Assembly (NCBI RefSeq): GCF_021379005.1
Contig: NZ_CP075171.1
Span: 992,001-1,056,000 of the forward strand
From: Leptodesmis sichuanensis A121
GTDB taxonomy: Bacteria > Cyanobacteriota > Cyanobacteriia > Leptolyngbyales > Leptolyngbyaceae
DNA: 64,000 nt
Reading direction: 5' to 3'
Below, piece by piece: positions 1-7,433 of this stretch; position 1 is the stretch's first letter; every line of letters begins with the position of its first letter. Under the pieces are notes generated by a model. It was not told where the DNA came from and made no database searches. It was given only the letters and a program-made list of their open reading frames with translations. A program made the position numbers and the translations under genes.

Positions 1-50
1 AAACCTGTTAACAATTTGCTGAGAGGTTAGTCATTGTTTTCGCGACCAAT

Positions 51-854
51 TTAGTCTTGCGAAGTAGCTACTAAAGCTGGCTGGAGAAAATTCCATTTCT
101 GCATGATCTGATACAAGTTGATCTCCGCTTCCAATAAGCAAGCGTGACCACTATCCGGCAGAACCACCAACTGAACATCTGGTAAATGTTCAGCCAAATC
201 TTGTGCTTCTGAAACTGAGGGCAGCAAGCGATCTGCTGCACTGGCCAGCAGCAACACGGGTTGAGTAATTTGCCGGAGCTGAGCGGCTGAAATAGTAAAT
301 TCATTCAACAACGAGAGCCGCCATGCTGATGTCTCCTGGGGAACTGATTGTATCGCCTGCCAGAGAGCCTGACGATCGCCGGGAGCAACGCGATCCAGAT
401 TGGCTAACCAGAGTAGCAATCCCATTGAGGTTAATCGATACAACGGTTCCGGTAATCGACTGGTAATCGCTCCCCCCCAACTCATTAAAGGCCAGCGACG
501 AAAAGAGGAAGCTGGATTCACTAAAATAATTCGGCTAAACAGGTGAGGAGAATGAAGCGCTACTTTCATGGCCAGACAGCCACCAAAAGACTCTCCGCAG
601 AGATAAACTGCTCGCCCAGGCAAATCCCGCAGTTCCTGGTGGATCAGTTCAACGACCTGCGCTGTTAACTCCTCCCAGCTTGTTAAATCAGTTGGCGGAA
701 TTGCCAGACAGCGAACATCAAATCCAGCTTCTAAGCCCGTGGTTTGCGATCGCAGTAACTGCCCTGTACCATCCATTCCCGGTAAAAACACAAACAACGG
801 ATAGTCAGGTTGCAATAACCTGGGCGTTAAAAAACAAGGACCAGTCTCAATCAT
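51..854 (-). CDS. alpha/beta hydrolase (phytyl ester synthase-like N-domain)
   Basis: 267 aa alpha/beta-fold hydrolase. A nucleophile elbow GESFGG puts the catalytic serine at residue 89; the likely acid is D208 (SAADRL) and the histidine H237 (DSGHAC), so the triad looks complete. An oxyanion segment FLPGMDGTG is near residue 24. It starts 6 bp after the stop of the upstream acyltransferase gene, so the two are almost certainly co-transcribed. In plant plastids, phytyl ester synthases (PES1/2) fuse a hydrolase of this kind to an acyltransferase, so this gene and its neighbour may act together on acyl lipids. That role is inferred from domain order; the substrate cannot be read from the sequence. 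Confidence 0.85.
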   Translation of the reverse strand: MIETGPCFLTPRLLQPDYPLFVFLPGMDGTGQLLRSQTTGLEAGFDVRCLAIPPTDLTSWEELTAQVVELIHQELRDLPGRAVYLCGESFGGCLAMKVALHSPHLFSRIILVNPASSFRRWPLMSWGGAITSRLPEPLYRLTSMGLLLWLANLDRVAPGDRQALWQAIQSVPQETSAWRLSLLNEFTISAAQLRQITQPVLLLASAADRLLPSVSEAQDLAEHLPDVQLVVLPDSGHACLLEAEINLYQIMQKWNFLQPALVATSQD

Positions 855-860
855 GGGGTT

Positions 861-1601
861 CTAATAGCATCCCTGGGTTAACAATTCACGAATTTCCGTC
901 CGGCAGGTTTCCGTAATCTCAGCCACCAGCGATCGCGCTTGCTTGCCTTGATACTCTTGTTGCTGAGTGGCAGTAATTCGGTAGGGACGACCAATCAGTA
1001 TATTAACCCGCTGATAAACCACCATTGGATGCCATCCCGATTGATTAAATAGAGGTTCCGATGGATCAAACCAACTGAGAAGTTGGAGTGGCACCACCGA
1101 ATTGATAATTTCCTCCTGAGACACGATCGCCACAGGGAGAATGACAAAGTTGTCGATCGGTGCCCGGAGTGCCAGATGAGCAAAACCCCGTTGAAATTCG
1201 CCCATCTCCTGCGGGGAAGTTTCCTGCACCATCGGCTCTGCCCCCTCTGGGAATACTCCCACCATTTGCCGAGCCTTGAGTAACCGCACCGCCTGTTGAA
1301 AAAAACTTTGTTGCCGTTGTTGGGGCACCTCCAGTGGGAAGCAACCAAATTGATCTACAATTTCCCGCAAAACAGGTACCTGACCCATATAGTGATGACA
1401 GGCAAAGCGCACTGGCCGATTCATCGCCGCCATCAACAGCGGCGCATCCATAAAACTACGGTGATTGCTGACCACCAGAACCGCCCCATCCCTGGGGATG
1501 CGTTCCAGGTAGTAGTTGTCCAGGCGGGTGCCAAACGCCGCCAGGAGCAGTCGAGAAATTTGCAGGGGATCGCCAAACAGCATTTTGATGAACGGTATCA
1601 C
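861..1601 (-). CDS. lysophospholipid acyltransferase family protein (PlsC-like)
   Basis: 246 aa member of the glycerophosphate acyltransferase superfamily. It has the catalytic NHRSFMD motif at residues 46-52 (H47, D52) and the acyl-acceptor-binding FPEG motif at 117-120. Such enzymes move an acyl chain from acyl-ACP to a hydroxyl acceptor, classically lysophosphatidate, at the membrane face. It is the first gene of a two-gene minus-strand unit with the alpha/beta hydrolase just downstream. A second, more typical plsC sits at 48.8-49.4 kb beside plsX/fabH/fabD, so this copy may serve another lipid, for example plastoquinol or phytol esters. That specialisation is inference. Confidence 0.88.
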   Translation of the reverse strand: MIPFIKMLFGDPLQISRLLLAAFGTRLDNYYLERIPRDGAVLVVSNHRSFMDAPLLMAAMNRPVRFACHHYMGQVPVLREIVDQFGCFPLEVPQQRQQSFFQQAVRLLKARQMVGVFPEGAEPMVQETSPQEMGEFQRGFAHLALRAPIDNFVILPVAIVSQEEIINSVVPLQLLSWFDPSEPLFNQSGWHPMVVYQRVNILIGRPYRITATQQQEYQGKQARSLVAEITETCRTEIRELLTQGCY

Positions 1602-1693
1602 TGAGCATGAACAATCTTCTCCCTATGGCTTAACATTTTTGTCACGCCCTGACCGACCTACTATAGATAGAAGATTCGTACTATCCCCCATTT

Positions 1694-1733
1694 CTTCTTC
1701 CCAATTCCTAATCCCTAATCCCTAATCCCTTCC
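1694..1733. repeat. short heptameric repeat tract (CCTAATC type)
   Basis: Three to four tandem copies of a 7-bp unit of the CTAATCC type lie immediately before the ATG at 1735, where a ribosome-binding site would be expected. No Shine-Dalgarno sequence is visible. It belongs to the same repeat family found near 23.7, 32.6, 33.8, 43.8 and 46.0 kb. Confidence 0.7.
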
Positions 1734-1734
1734 C

Positions 1735-2625
1735 ATGTCTATTTCCGAGTGGTCAATCTCCCAGGTGGAACTTACAGTCATGAAAGTGGATGCCACAGGA
1801 CATCCCCTAGAGCAAATTACTCAATCTATTCAAGTTAGTCATGAAACCCTGGCAGATGGAATCGCGATCGCCTTAGTCGCAATCCCTGGTGGGGACTTTC
1901 TCATGGGATCCCCCAATACGGAAGAAGGATGGCATCCCAGCCAGAGTCCTCAACACATGGTTTCTGTGGCTCCCTTCTGGATGGCTCGCTATCCCATTAC
2001 TCAGGCCCAATGGCAGGCGGTTGCTCAGTGGCCGAAAGTGCAACAGTCACTCACGCCCCATCCTTTTTGTTTTTCAGGAGCAAACTACCCAGCAGAACAA
2101 ATTTCCTGGCCAGAGGCGATCGAATTTTGTGCCCGGTTATCGGCCCGCACCAGACGTACATACCGCTTACCGACAGAAGCCGAATGGGAATATGCCTGCC
2201 GTGCTACTAGCCAGACACCCTTTTATTTTGGCGAAACTATCACCACCGACCTGGCGAATTACTCTGGAGTGAACTGGGAATACAACGGCAAAATTTGCAA
2301 CAAGGGGTTTTATGGTCAGGGGCCGGAGGGGTGCGATCGTCGCCAAACAACGGCAGTGGGTAGCTTAGGAACGGCCAATTTATTTGGCTTGATGGATATG
2401 CATGGCAACGTGCGGGAGTGGTGCGCAGATTGCTGGCACGATCACTATCAAGGTGCTCCCGTGGATGGCAGCGCCTGGATTACGGGTGGGAACTGCCGAC
2501 AGCGAGTCTTGCGAGGCGGCTCCTGGAATGGTGGCCCCAGAACTTGTCGTTCCGCCTTTCGCAGTCGAGCCGATATCGACAGTCGGCTTTACGATATTGG
2601 CTTCCGCGTCGTTTGTGAAGGTTAA
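1735..2625 (+). CDS. formylglycine-generating enzyme (SUMF1) family protein
   Basis: 296 aa protein with a single FGE-sulfatase domain over residues ~45-295. Hallmarks are GGDFLMGS, PFWMARYPITQAQW, RLPTEAEWEYACRA, MHGNVREW and RVLRGGSW followed by a terminal GFRVV. In true formylglycine-generating enzymes two cysteines five residues apart follow the GGS motif. Here the first position is Gly (GGSWNGG) and only the second cysteine (RTCRS) remains, so sulfatase activation is doubtful. Cyanobacteria carry many such proteins, often near kinases or caspase-like genes, with unknown roles. No sulfatase gene is nearby. The ATG follows a heptamer repeat tract and has no clear ribosome-binding site. Confidence 0.88.
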   Translation: MSISEWSISQVELTVMKVDATGHPLEQITQSIQVSHETLADGIAIALVAIPGGDFLMGSPNTEEGWHPSQSPQHMVSVAPFWMARYPITQAQWQAVAQWPKVQQSLTPHPFCFSGANYPAEQISWPEAIEFCARLSARTRRTYRLPTEAEWEYACRATSQTPFYFGETITTDLANYSGVNWEYNGKICNKGFYGQGPEGCDRRQTTAVGSLGTANLFGLMDMHGNVREWCADCWHDHYQGAPVDGSAWITGGNCRQRVLRGGSWNGGPRTCRSAFRSRADIDSRLYDIGFRVVCEG

Positions 2626-2903
2626 TCCTTGCTGACTGCTTGCAGATATTCCTACGGAATATTCCGGCGGAACGCCTCTACCAGTCGAATCAACAGGTTT
2701 GAAACACTGCCTGACACTACTTTACAAAACTCTTTATTTTATGTTGCCACATCAGTTAGATCCGATCAGCAACGGGAATCTTAAGTCAAGATCCTTTGTC
2801 CCATAGGAGAAAGGCTTTGATATTATCGGTGCTATGGTTCTGGCGGTTCTATCTGCCCCCACTGCCCATCTTGACGACCTGATCTCGTTTCTAGAAGACG
2901 CTT

Positions 2904-3587
2904 ATGGTAACTGCAACTCCCCAGCCAAATTCGGCCAAATTGAAGAATCCGAAGAAGCATAATCACTACGGTTTTCGGGATTTCTTCCAGTTTGATCCTG
3001 AGAAAGGCACCCTGACGGACTGGAATGGCAGCCACAATCTGCTAACCACAGAGGACTTTATTATTGGTCTGGTTGAGGGATTAGAAGAAGAAGTAGGGGA
3101 TGCCTCCGCTGCCATCATGTACACCATTGGTTGCGATTGGGGCCAAAAAGATGCGTTCTTCTTCGAAAAGTGGTTTGAGAAAGAATTCGATCGCAACATT
3201 CGTCAGACTAACCTGATGTTTTTACTAGAAACCTGGTGGTGGCCCTTCACCTCTCAGGGGTGGGGCCGCTGGGAAGTGGATATGGGCGATCGCAAGCAAG
3301 GCTTCATGTTCATTAATGTCTTTGACTCTGCCGTAGCCCGGACGCTGGGGGATGTCGGTAAACCGGTTTGCTACCTCTATGCCGGATTGTTTGCTGGGTT
3401 CTTCACCGAAATGGTGAGAAAACAACTGAGTTGCATCGAAATCCAGTGTTACAGCATGGGGGAAACCTACTGCAAATTTTTGCTGGGCAGCCAGGAACGG
3501 ATTGATGCCGCAGCCTTCTGGATGAATGAAGGAGCAACAGCTCGGGACATCGAAAAACGGTTACGTAGCGGGGAAATGTTGCAATGA
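2904..3587 (+). CDS. V4R-domain protein (Slr0144-like)
   Basis: 227 aa protein ending in a V4R (4-vinyl reductase) domain, about residues 130-195, with cysteines at C156, C177, C182 and C190 (the last three in SCIEIQC and ETYC). V4R domains bind small hydrophobic ligands or metals; cyanobacterial versions have been proposed to bind tetrapyrroles. The order of this and the next three genes (V4R, short protein, ~160 aa protein, V4R) matches slr0144-slr0147 of Synechocystis, part of an operon implicated in photosystem II assembly. The stop overlaps the next gene's start as ATGA, implying translational coupling. The match to that operon is from remembered gene order and domain content, not alignment. 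Confidence 0.8.
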   Translation: MVTATPQPNSAKLKNPKKHNHYGFRDFFQFDPEKGTLTDWNGSHNLLTTEDFIIGLVEGLEEEVGDASAAIMYTIGCDWGQKDAFFFEKWFEKEFDRNIRQTNLMFLLETWWWPFTSQGWGRWEVDMGDRKQGFMFINVFDSAVARTLGDVGKPVCYLYAGLFAGFFTEMVRKQLSCIEIQCYSMGETYCKFLLGSQERIDAAAFWMNEGATARDIEKRLRSGEMLQ

Positions 3588-3919
3588 GTCCTTTAACCCT
3601 AGTACCTATGAATGGTTCTCATATTCATCCTGCGGCTATGAATGGTTCTACGGCCAATCCTGCCGATCAGGATTGGTTACAGTTTTCTGTCCGTGAATTC
3701 TTCTCGCAACTGAACTGGGACGATCGCCCCTTAAATTTGCAAGCTTTGGATTTGGATCCAATTAACCCCCAACCTCTCAGCCTGGAGATGAGTGTCAGCT
3801 ATTACTTCTCTGCCATCGACTGGGAAGGCCGTGCGATCGCGGCTCCCATTTCCATTTCCGAACTACCCTCTGCACCCTCCGATGACTTAACTCTGGACGA
3901 TTTTTCCAGCTTGTTTTAA
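3584..3919 (+). CDS. small conserved protein in V4R cluster (Slr0145-like position)
   Basis: 111 aa acidic protein with no recognisable domain. The N-terminal ~30 residues contain an imperfect repeat (VPMNGSHIHPAAMNGS). The rest has two related segments, a DWLQFSVREFFSQLNWDDR-type stretch and MSVSYYFSAIDWEGR, suggesting an internal duplication of an F-x-x-[LI]-[ND]-W motif. The start ATG overlaps the previous gene's stop codon (ATGA). It occupies the position of slr0145 in the Synechocystis photosystem II assembly operon. The function is unknown and nothing indicates membrane insertion or export. Confidence 0.72.
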   Translation: MSPLTLVPMNGSHIHPAAMNGSTANPADQDWLQFSVREFFSQLNWDDRPLNLQALDLDPINPQPLSLEMSVSYYFSAIDWEGRAIAAPISISELPSAPSDDLTLDDFSSLF

Positions 3920-3923
3920 GGCA

Positions 3924-4010
3924 AAAAAACAAGTTTTAAATGTTAAGTTTTCAGTTCTGAATTCTCAATTTGACTCTTAACTTAAAACTTAGAACTTAAA
4001 ACTTAAACCT
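3924..4010. repeat. AACTTAA-type short repeat tract
   Basis: An AT-rich stretch holds several near-copies of AACTTAAA, e.g. TTAACTTAAAACTT and GAACTTAAAACTTAAA. The same unit recurs near 16.9, 42.2 and 63.2 kb. It lies between two genes of the V4R cluster. Confidence 0.6.
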
Positions 4011-4015
4011 TTTCC

Positions 4016-4070
4016 AAGTCCAGAACCCTAGTTTTTCCTATAGAAAAACTTCAGTTCTCTAGCTGGACTT
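4016..4070. other. long stem-loop in V4R cluster
   Basis: AAGTCCAG (4016-4023) pairs with CTGGACTT (4063-4070), and an inner AGTTTTTC pairs with GAAAAACT around a CTATA loop, giving a 55-nt hairpin. No long U-tract follows, so it is more likely an RNA processing or stability element than a simple terminator. Confidence 0.6.
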
Positions 4071-4123
4071 GATTTAGAACTCAAAACTTCAAACTTTCCC
4101 ATCCACTTTCCTTCCCCACTCCC

Positions 4124-4609
4124 ATGCATCCACACATTGAAGCCCTTTTTGATGACGCTGAAAGCCGGTATCTAAAACCGGAAGAACTGAATATTCTCAG
4201 TCAGTACGTAGAATCTTTACCTGCTCGCTTAAGCGCCTATCGCACTCTGCGGGATTGCGAATTAACCGTCATGCAGCAGGTTGCAGATCAATTGCAAGTT
4301 GAATTAGCTCAGGAGAAGATTGAACACCTGGAACGGGCCTTGAAAAATGCGCTGCTCACCCTGCGATATTGCGCGATGGGTATGCTGCTGAACGATGAGT
4401 CCTTTGTGCAAGAACGACTGATGGGTTGGTTCAGTGGAACAATGCGGTTTTACAATAGCAAAGCTATCAATACCGTGCTGTACCGTCTGCTTAACCAGCA
4501 CTTGAGGGAAGTTTTAGGGCCACAACCGATGCAGGTACTTACTCCCTACCTGACTCTAGCCCAAACTCTGCTATACGAGCAGAGTGCCGAACCAACCTCC
4601 ACGAAATAG
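4124..4609 (+). CDS. conserved protein in V4R cluster (Slr0146-like position)
   Basis: 161 aa, mostly helical by composition, with many Leu/Ala/Gln and no signal peptide or membrane segment. I recognise no named domain. It begins MHPHIEALFDDAESRYLKP, which resembles phycobilisome-protein-like sequences of the slr0146 type, and its middle carries a long leucine-rich helical stretch (about 60-100). It sits between the first V4R pair and the second V4R gene, as slr0146 does in Synechocystis. A role in photosystem II or phycobilisome assembly is inferred only from context. The start ATG follows a C-rich stretch without a clear Shine-Dalgarno site. Confidence 0.75.
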   Translation: MHPHIEALFDDAESRYLKPEELNILSQYVESLPARLSAYRTLRDCELTVMQQVADQLQVELAQEKIEHLERALKNALLTLRYCAMGMLLNDESFVQERLMGWFSGTMRFYNSKAINTVLYRLLNQHLREVLGPQPMQVLTPYLTLAQTLLYEQSAEPTSTK

Positions 4610-4682
4610 AGCATCCTCATCCAAAATCTAAAATCCAAAATTTCGCTCCTCTCCATCCAAGCCCAACCATCATTTCTGTCCT

Positions 4683-5339
4683 ATGATTTCCGTTGCTGAT
4701 TTATTGACCAACAACCGGGTTCCCGGAAATTACTTTGCCACCGATGTCTATGTCCGCAGTGATCTCGAACTGGGACTGCTAGAAAATCGGCGGGGCGATC
4801 GCTTGCTGGCGCTTCCAGAAACCCTGATTCAAGCCATTTATGCAGGCTTAGATAAAGAAACCGGGCAGGCCGCCCGACTGGTGTTATTCAACTGTGGCCG
4901 TTGGTGGGGAAAAAACTTCTACAGTCGCTTTCGGGAAGAACTGACCGATTACTATGGTCAACCTCTGGCAGATATGTCAATGGCGGAGTTTTTGCAGTGT
5001 TTGCAACAGTGCTGGATTACCCATGGTTGGGGCAAGTTTGAGTTTGATCCAACCTATCAGTCACGGGGATTCCTGGTGATACAAACCTTTAATTCGCCCT
5101 TTGCTACCCTCGCCCCTCAAGGTCAGCGTCCCGTTTGCCACCTGGAAGCAGGAATTCTCAGTGCTTTCTTCAGCCAACTGACAGGCAAAGAGCTTCACTG
5201 TGTACAGACCCAATGCGAGTCTTTAGGAGCCGATAGTAATCGATTTGTTTTAGGATTGACCAAACGGGTAGAGCCAGCCGCAGTTATGGTGGACCAGCAA
5301 TTAACTCATGAGGCCATTATGGATAGGCTGTGTGCCTAG
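4683..5339 (+). CDS. V4R-domain protein (Slr0147-like)
   Basis: 218 aa. A C-terminal V4R domain covers about residues 125-190, with cysteines C152, C173 and C178 (LHCVQTQC), spaced like those in the V4R protein at 2.9-3.6 kb, to which it is a distant paralogue. Both also share the pattern [ST]xGWGxxE before the domain. Its stop codon TAG is followed directly by the ATG of the permease gene (TAGATG), an unusual link between an assembly-type cluster and a transporter gene. Ligand and exact role are unknown; the family is thought to bind small molecules. Confidence 0.8.
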   Translation: MISVADLLTNNRVPGNYFATDVYVRSDLELGLLENRRGDRLLALPETLIQAIYAGLDKETGQAARLVLFNCGRWWGKNFYSRFREELTDYYGQPLADMSMAEFLQCLQQCWITHGWGKFEFDPTYQSRGFLVIQTFNSPFATLAPQGQRPVCHLEAGILSAFFSQLTGKELHCVQTQCESLGADSNRFVLGLTKRVEPAAVMVDQQLTHEAIMDRLCA

Positions 5340-6194
5340 ATGACTACTTTATTAGCTCAACGAAATTGGCAACGCTTCTGGCATTCCTCGGCGGGAAAAA
5401 TTGGGCTAGTGCTGGCGATCGTCCTGCTCTTGCTGGCGCTGCTGGCCCCGATTCTGCGTCCCTATGATCCCACCACCGATCGAGATTACCTGGCTCGGCT
5501 GGCTGCTCCCAGTTTGCAGCACTGGTTTGGCACGGATGGGTTGGGACGGGATATTTTCACCCTGGTCTGGTACGGGATTCGCACTTCATTATTGGTGAGT
5601 GGTGTTTCTGTAGGACTGGGACTGGTTGTTGGAGTCATCCTGGGTCTGCTGGCAGGCTACGGACGGGGAATCAGTGAGGGCGTGATTAACTGGTTCACCG
5701 ACATTCTTCTGGCCTTTCCCTCAATTCTATTGGCGATCGCGATCGTCACCGTCACTGGCCCCAGTTTGCAAAGTGCCATGATTGCGATTGGGATTGTGCA
5801 AATTCCCATCTACATTCGCCTCACGCGATCGATGGTGCTGTCCTTAAAAGAGCAGGAGTTTGTGCAGGCCGTCCGGGCACTGGGAGCCACGCCTCCCCGC
5901 ATTCTCTGGCACCACATCCTGCCAGCCAGTCTTGCCCCTCTGATTGTGCAAACCAGCCTGTCGATCGGAACCGCTACCCTGGAAGCCGCAGGACTGGGAT
6001 TTTTAGGCTTGGGTGCCCAGCCTCCCACTCCGGAACTGGGAACGATGGTTGCAGATGCCTTTAAAGCAGGCTATTCTCTCTCCGCTCCGTGGACAATTCT
6101 GTTTCCTGGTCTGTTGATCACCCTCATCGTGTTGGCATTCAATCTTCTGGGCGATGGTTTACGAGACAGTTTCGACCCTCGCTCCGAGCGGTAA
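5340..6194 (+). CDS. ABC transporter permease, DppC/OppC type
   Basis: 284 aa inner-membrane permease with about six hydrophobic segments, the first at residues ~20-40. The cytoplasmic EAA loop (RALGATPPRILWHHILPAS) contacts the ATPase. The N-terminal soluble stretch with HWFGTDGLGRDIF is typical of DppC/OppC/GsiD permeases for peptides or nickel. It starts on the base after the V4R gene's stop. No partner permease, ATPase or binding protein lies nearby, so it must work with components encoded elsewhere, as is common in cyanobacteria. The substrate is not deducible. Confidence 0.92.
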   Translation: MTTLLAQRNWQRFWHSSAGKIGLVLAIVLLLLALLAPILRPYDPTTDRDYLARLAAPSLQHWFGTDGLGRDIFTLVWYGIRTSLLVSGVSVGLGLVVGVILGLLAGYGRGISEGVINWFTDILLAFPSILLAIAIVTVTGPSLQSAMIAIGIVQIPIYIRLTRSMVLSLKEQEFVQAVRALGATPPRILWHHILPASLAPLIVQTSLSIGTATLEAAGLGFLGLGAQPPTPELGTMVADAFKAGYSLSAPWTILFPGLLITLIVLAFNLLGDGLRDSFDPRSER

Positions 6195-6280
6195 TTTGGA
6201 ATGTGCATCAAAATGGGATTTCCTTCTGGCTTCTGCCATCTTCTAGGATAATGTTGGACGTTTCGAAACAGGAAATCTCT

Positions 6281-6568
6281 ATGGCTGATCCAATTACTCC
6301 TCAAGTGAGCGATCGCATTTGCAAGCACATGAATGAAGATCATGCGGATGCCGTTGCCCTATATGCCAGGGTTTATGGCGATACACCTGCTGCAACTCAG
6401 GCCGAAATGCAATCCATTGACCCAGAAGGCATGACGTTGATGGTTCAAGTCGATGGTACAGCCACTCCGGTTCGCATTCAGTTTGATCATGTGCTGCAAG
6501 ATTCTGAAGATGCTCATCAAACGCTAATCGCAATGGTAAAACAGGCAAGACAGCAGCCGCAGAAATAA
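6281..6568 (+). CDS. DUF2470 domain protein
   Basis: 95 aa starting at MADPITPQ. It is a stand-alone DUF2470 domain (CKHMNEDHADAVALYAR, DPEGMTLMV, RIQFD), the fold found at the C-terminus of HugZ-type haem-utilisation proteins and of plant proteins linked to haem or glutamyl-tRNA reductase control. I prefer the ATG at 6281, preceded by AGGAAA, to the in-frame ATG at 6251, because homologues begin at this point. It follows the permease by 86 bp and may share its transcript. A haem- or tetrapyrrole-related role is inferred from the family. Confidence 0.85.
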   Translation: MADPITPQVSDRICKHMNEDHADAVALYARVYGDTPAATQAEMQSIDPEGMTLMVQVDGTATPVRIQFDHVLQDSEDAHQTLIAMVKQARQQPQK

Positions 6569-7433
6569 TTGCCGATCGCCAGGGAAGGAAAATCCCCCTT
6601 CTGAAGGCTACTGTGTACACACATCTTGGTACAACCCAAAGTCTAGATCCAGAGGGCTTCCCCCTGTTACCCAAGTCAGGAGTTTGGGTGTCACGGTTGG
6701 ATTTCGGTAGCCACGTCTTAATGACTTGTGTGTACGTGGTAGCTCCTGAAGAGGGATTTAAGGGAAATCGATGGAGTTTTGCTATAAACATCAGGACTTT
6801 TTAAACATCCTCCGAACTCTGCCTTTTCCAGGACGGTCTGGCAAAAAGATCAGTAGCTTTACTTAAAAAATGGCTGATTTACAAAACCTGAGCCAGCAAA
6901 ATCCGTATTTCTTCGATTACCTCCTCCACCATTTATTTGCCGATCAATCATTAATCTAAAAGGAAGTTAGAGGTTTTTCTATATTTAATTAGAAAATATC
7001 AGAATTAATCCAATCATGCTTTGAAAATCTTCCAGGGAGAGGGGTACAACCCCCTTTTGCAAAGAATTTTTATTTCTGTATAGTCAGACTAGAACGCTAT
7101 GAATTGCCCCCTTTTTGCCTGAAAAATGAGCCATTTCGAGCATGGATTGTAATCACCTAATCCAATTAATGAAGTCATCCAATGGCCTGGTACAGTAAAC
7201 CGTTGTCAGATCATTCATTGAACTTGTTGATGATTTCTAGAGAATCTGTAGACAATTCTGGTCATTCTAAATCCCTAACATCTGTCGCTGGGAAGGTGGA
7301 GTCAGTAGGCAGAATGTAAGTTAGCGGCCATTTGGAATACCGAATTAATCTACTCATAATTCTTTCAAAGGATGACTGAGCCGCACTCATCAGGCGGCTG
7401 GTCTTTAGAAGAGTGCTTGAGGAGAAAAAAGGG
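6569..7433. other. 865-bp intergenic region
   Basis: No credible gene. It holds an inverted-repeat element at 6590-6759 and otherwise AT-rich sequence up to the orthocaspase gene. Short reading frames here lack ribosome-binding sites or family features. Confidence 0.6.
6590..6759. repeat. ~170-bp element with imperfect terminal inverted repeats
   Basis: The left end (6590-6623, AAATCCC...GTACACACA) matches the reverse complement of the right end (6727-6759) at about 25 of 34 positions. This includes perfect blocks AAATCCC, CTTC, GCTAC and GTACACACA. It could be a MITE or a structured RNA. No flanking duplication is obvious and no open frame inside looks real. Confidence 0.5.

Noticed and set aside
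6294-6791. 165-aa open frame on the minus strand
   Set aside because: It overlaps the DUF2470 gene antisense and the inverted-repeat element. It has no family features and no ribosome-binding site.
6613-6804. 63-aa open frame on the plus strand
   Set aside because: It lies mostly inside the inverted-repeat element, with no start signal. The repeat ends explain why it begins and ends with similar peptides.
7413-7433. GTG start for the orthocaspase
   Set aside because: GAGGAG lies inside that extension and is correctly spaced for the ATG at 7434.
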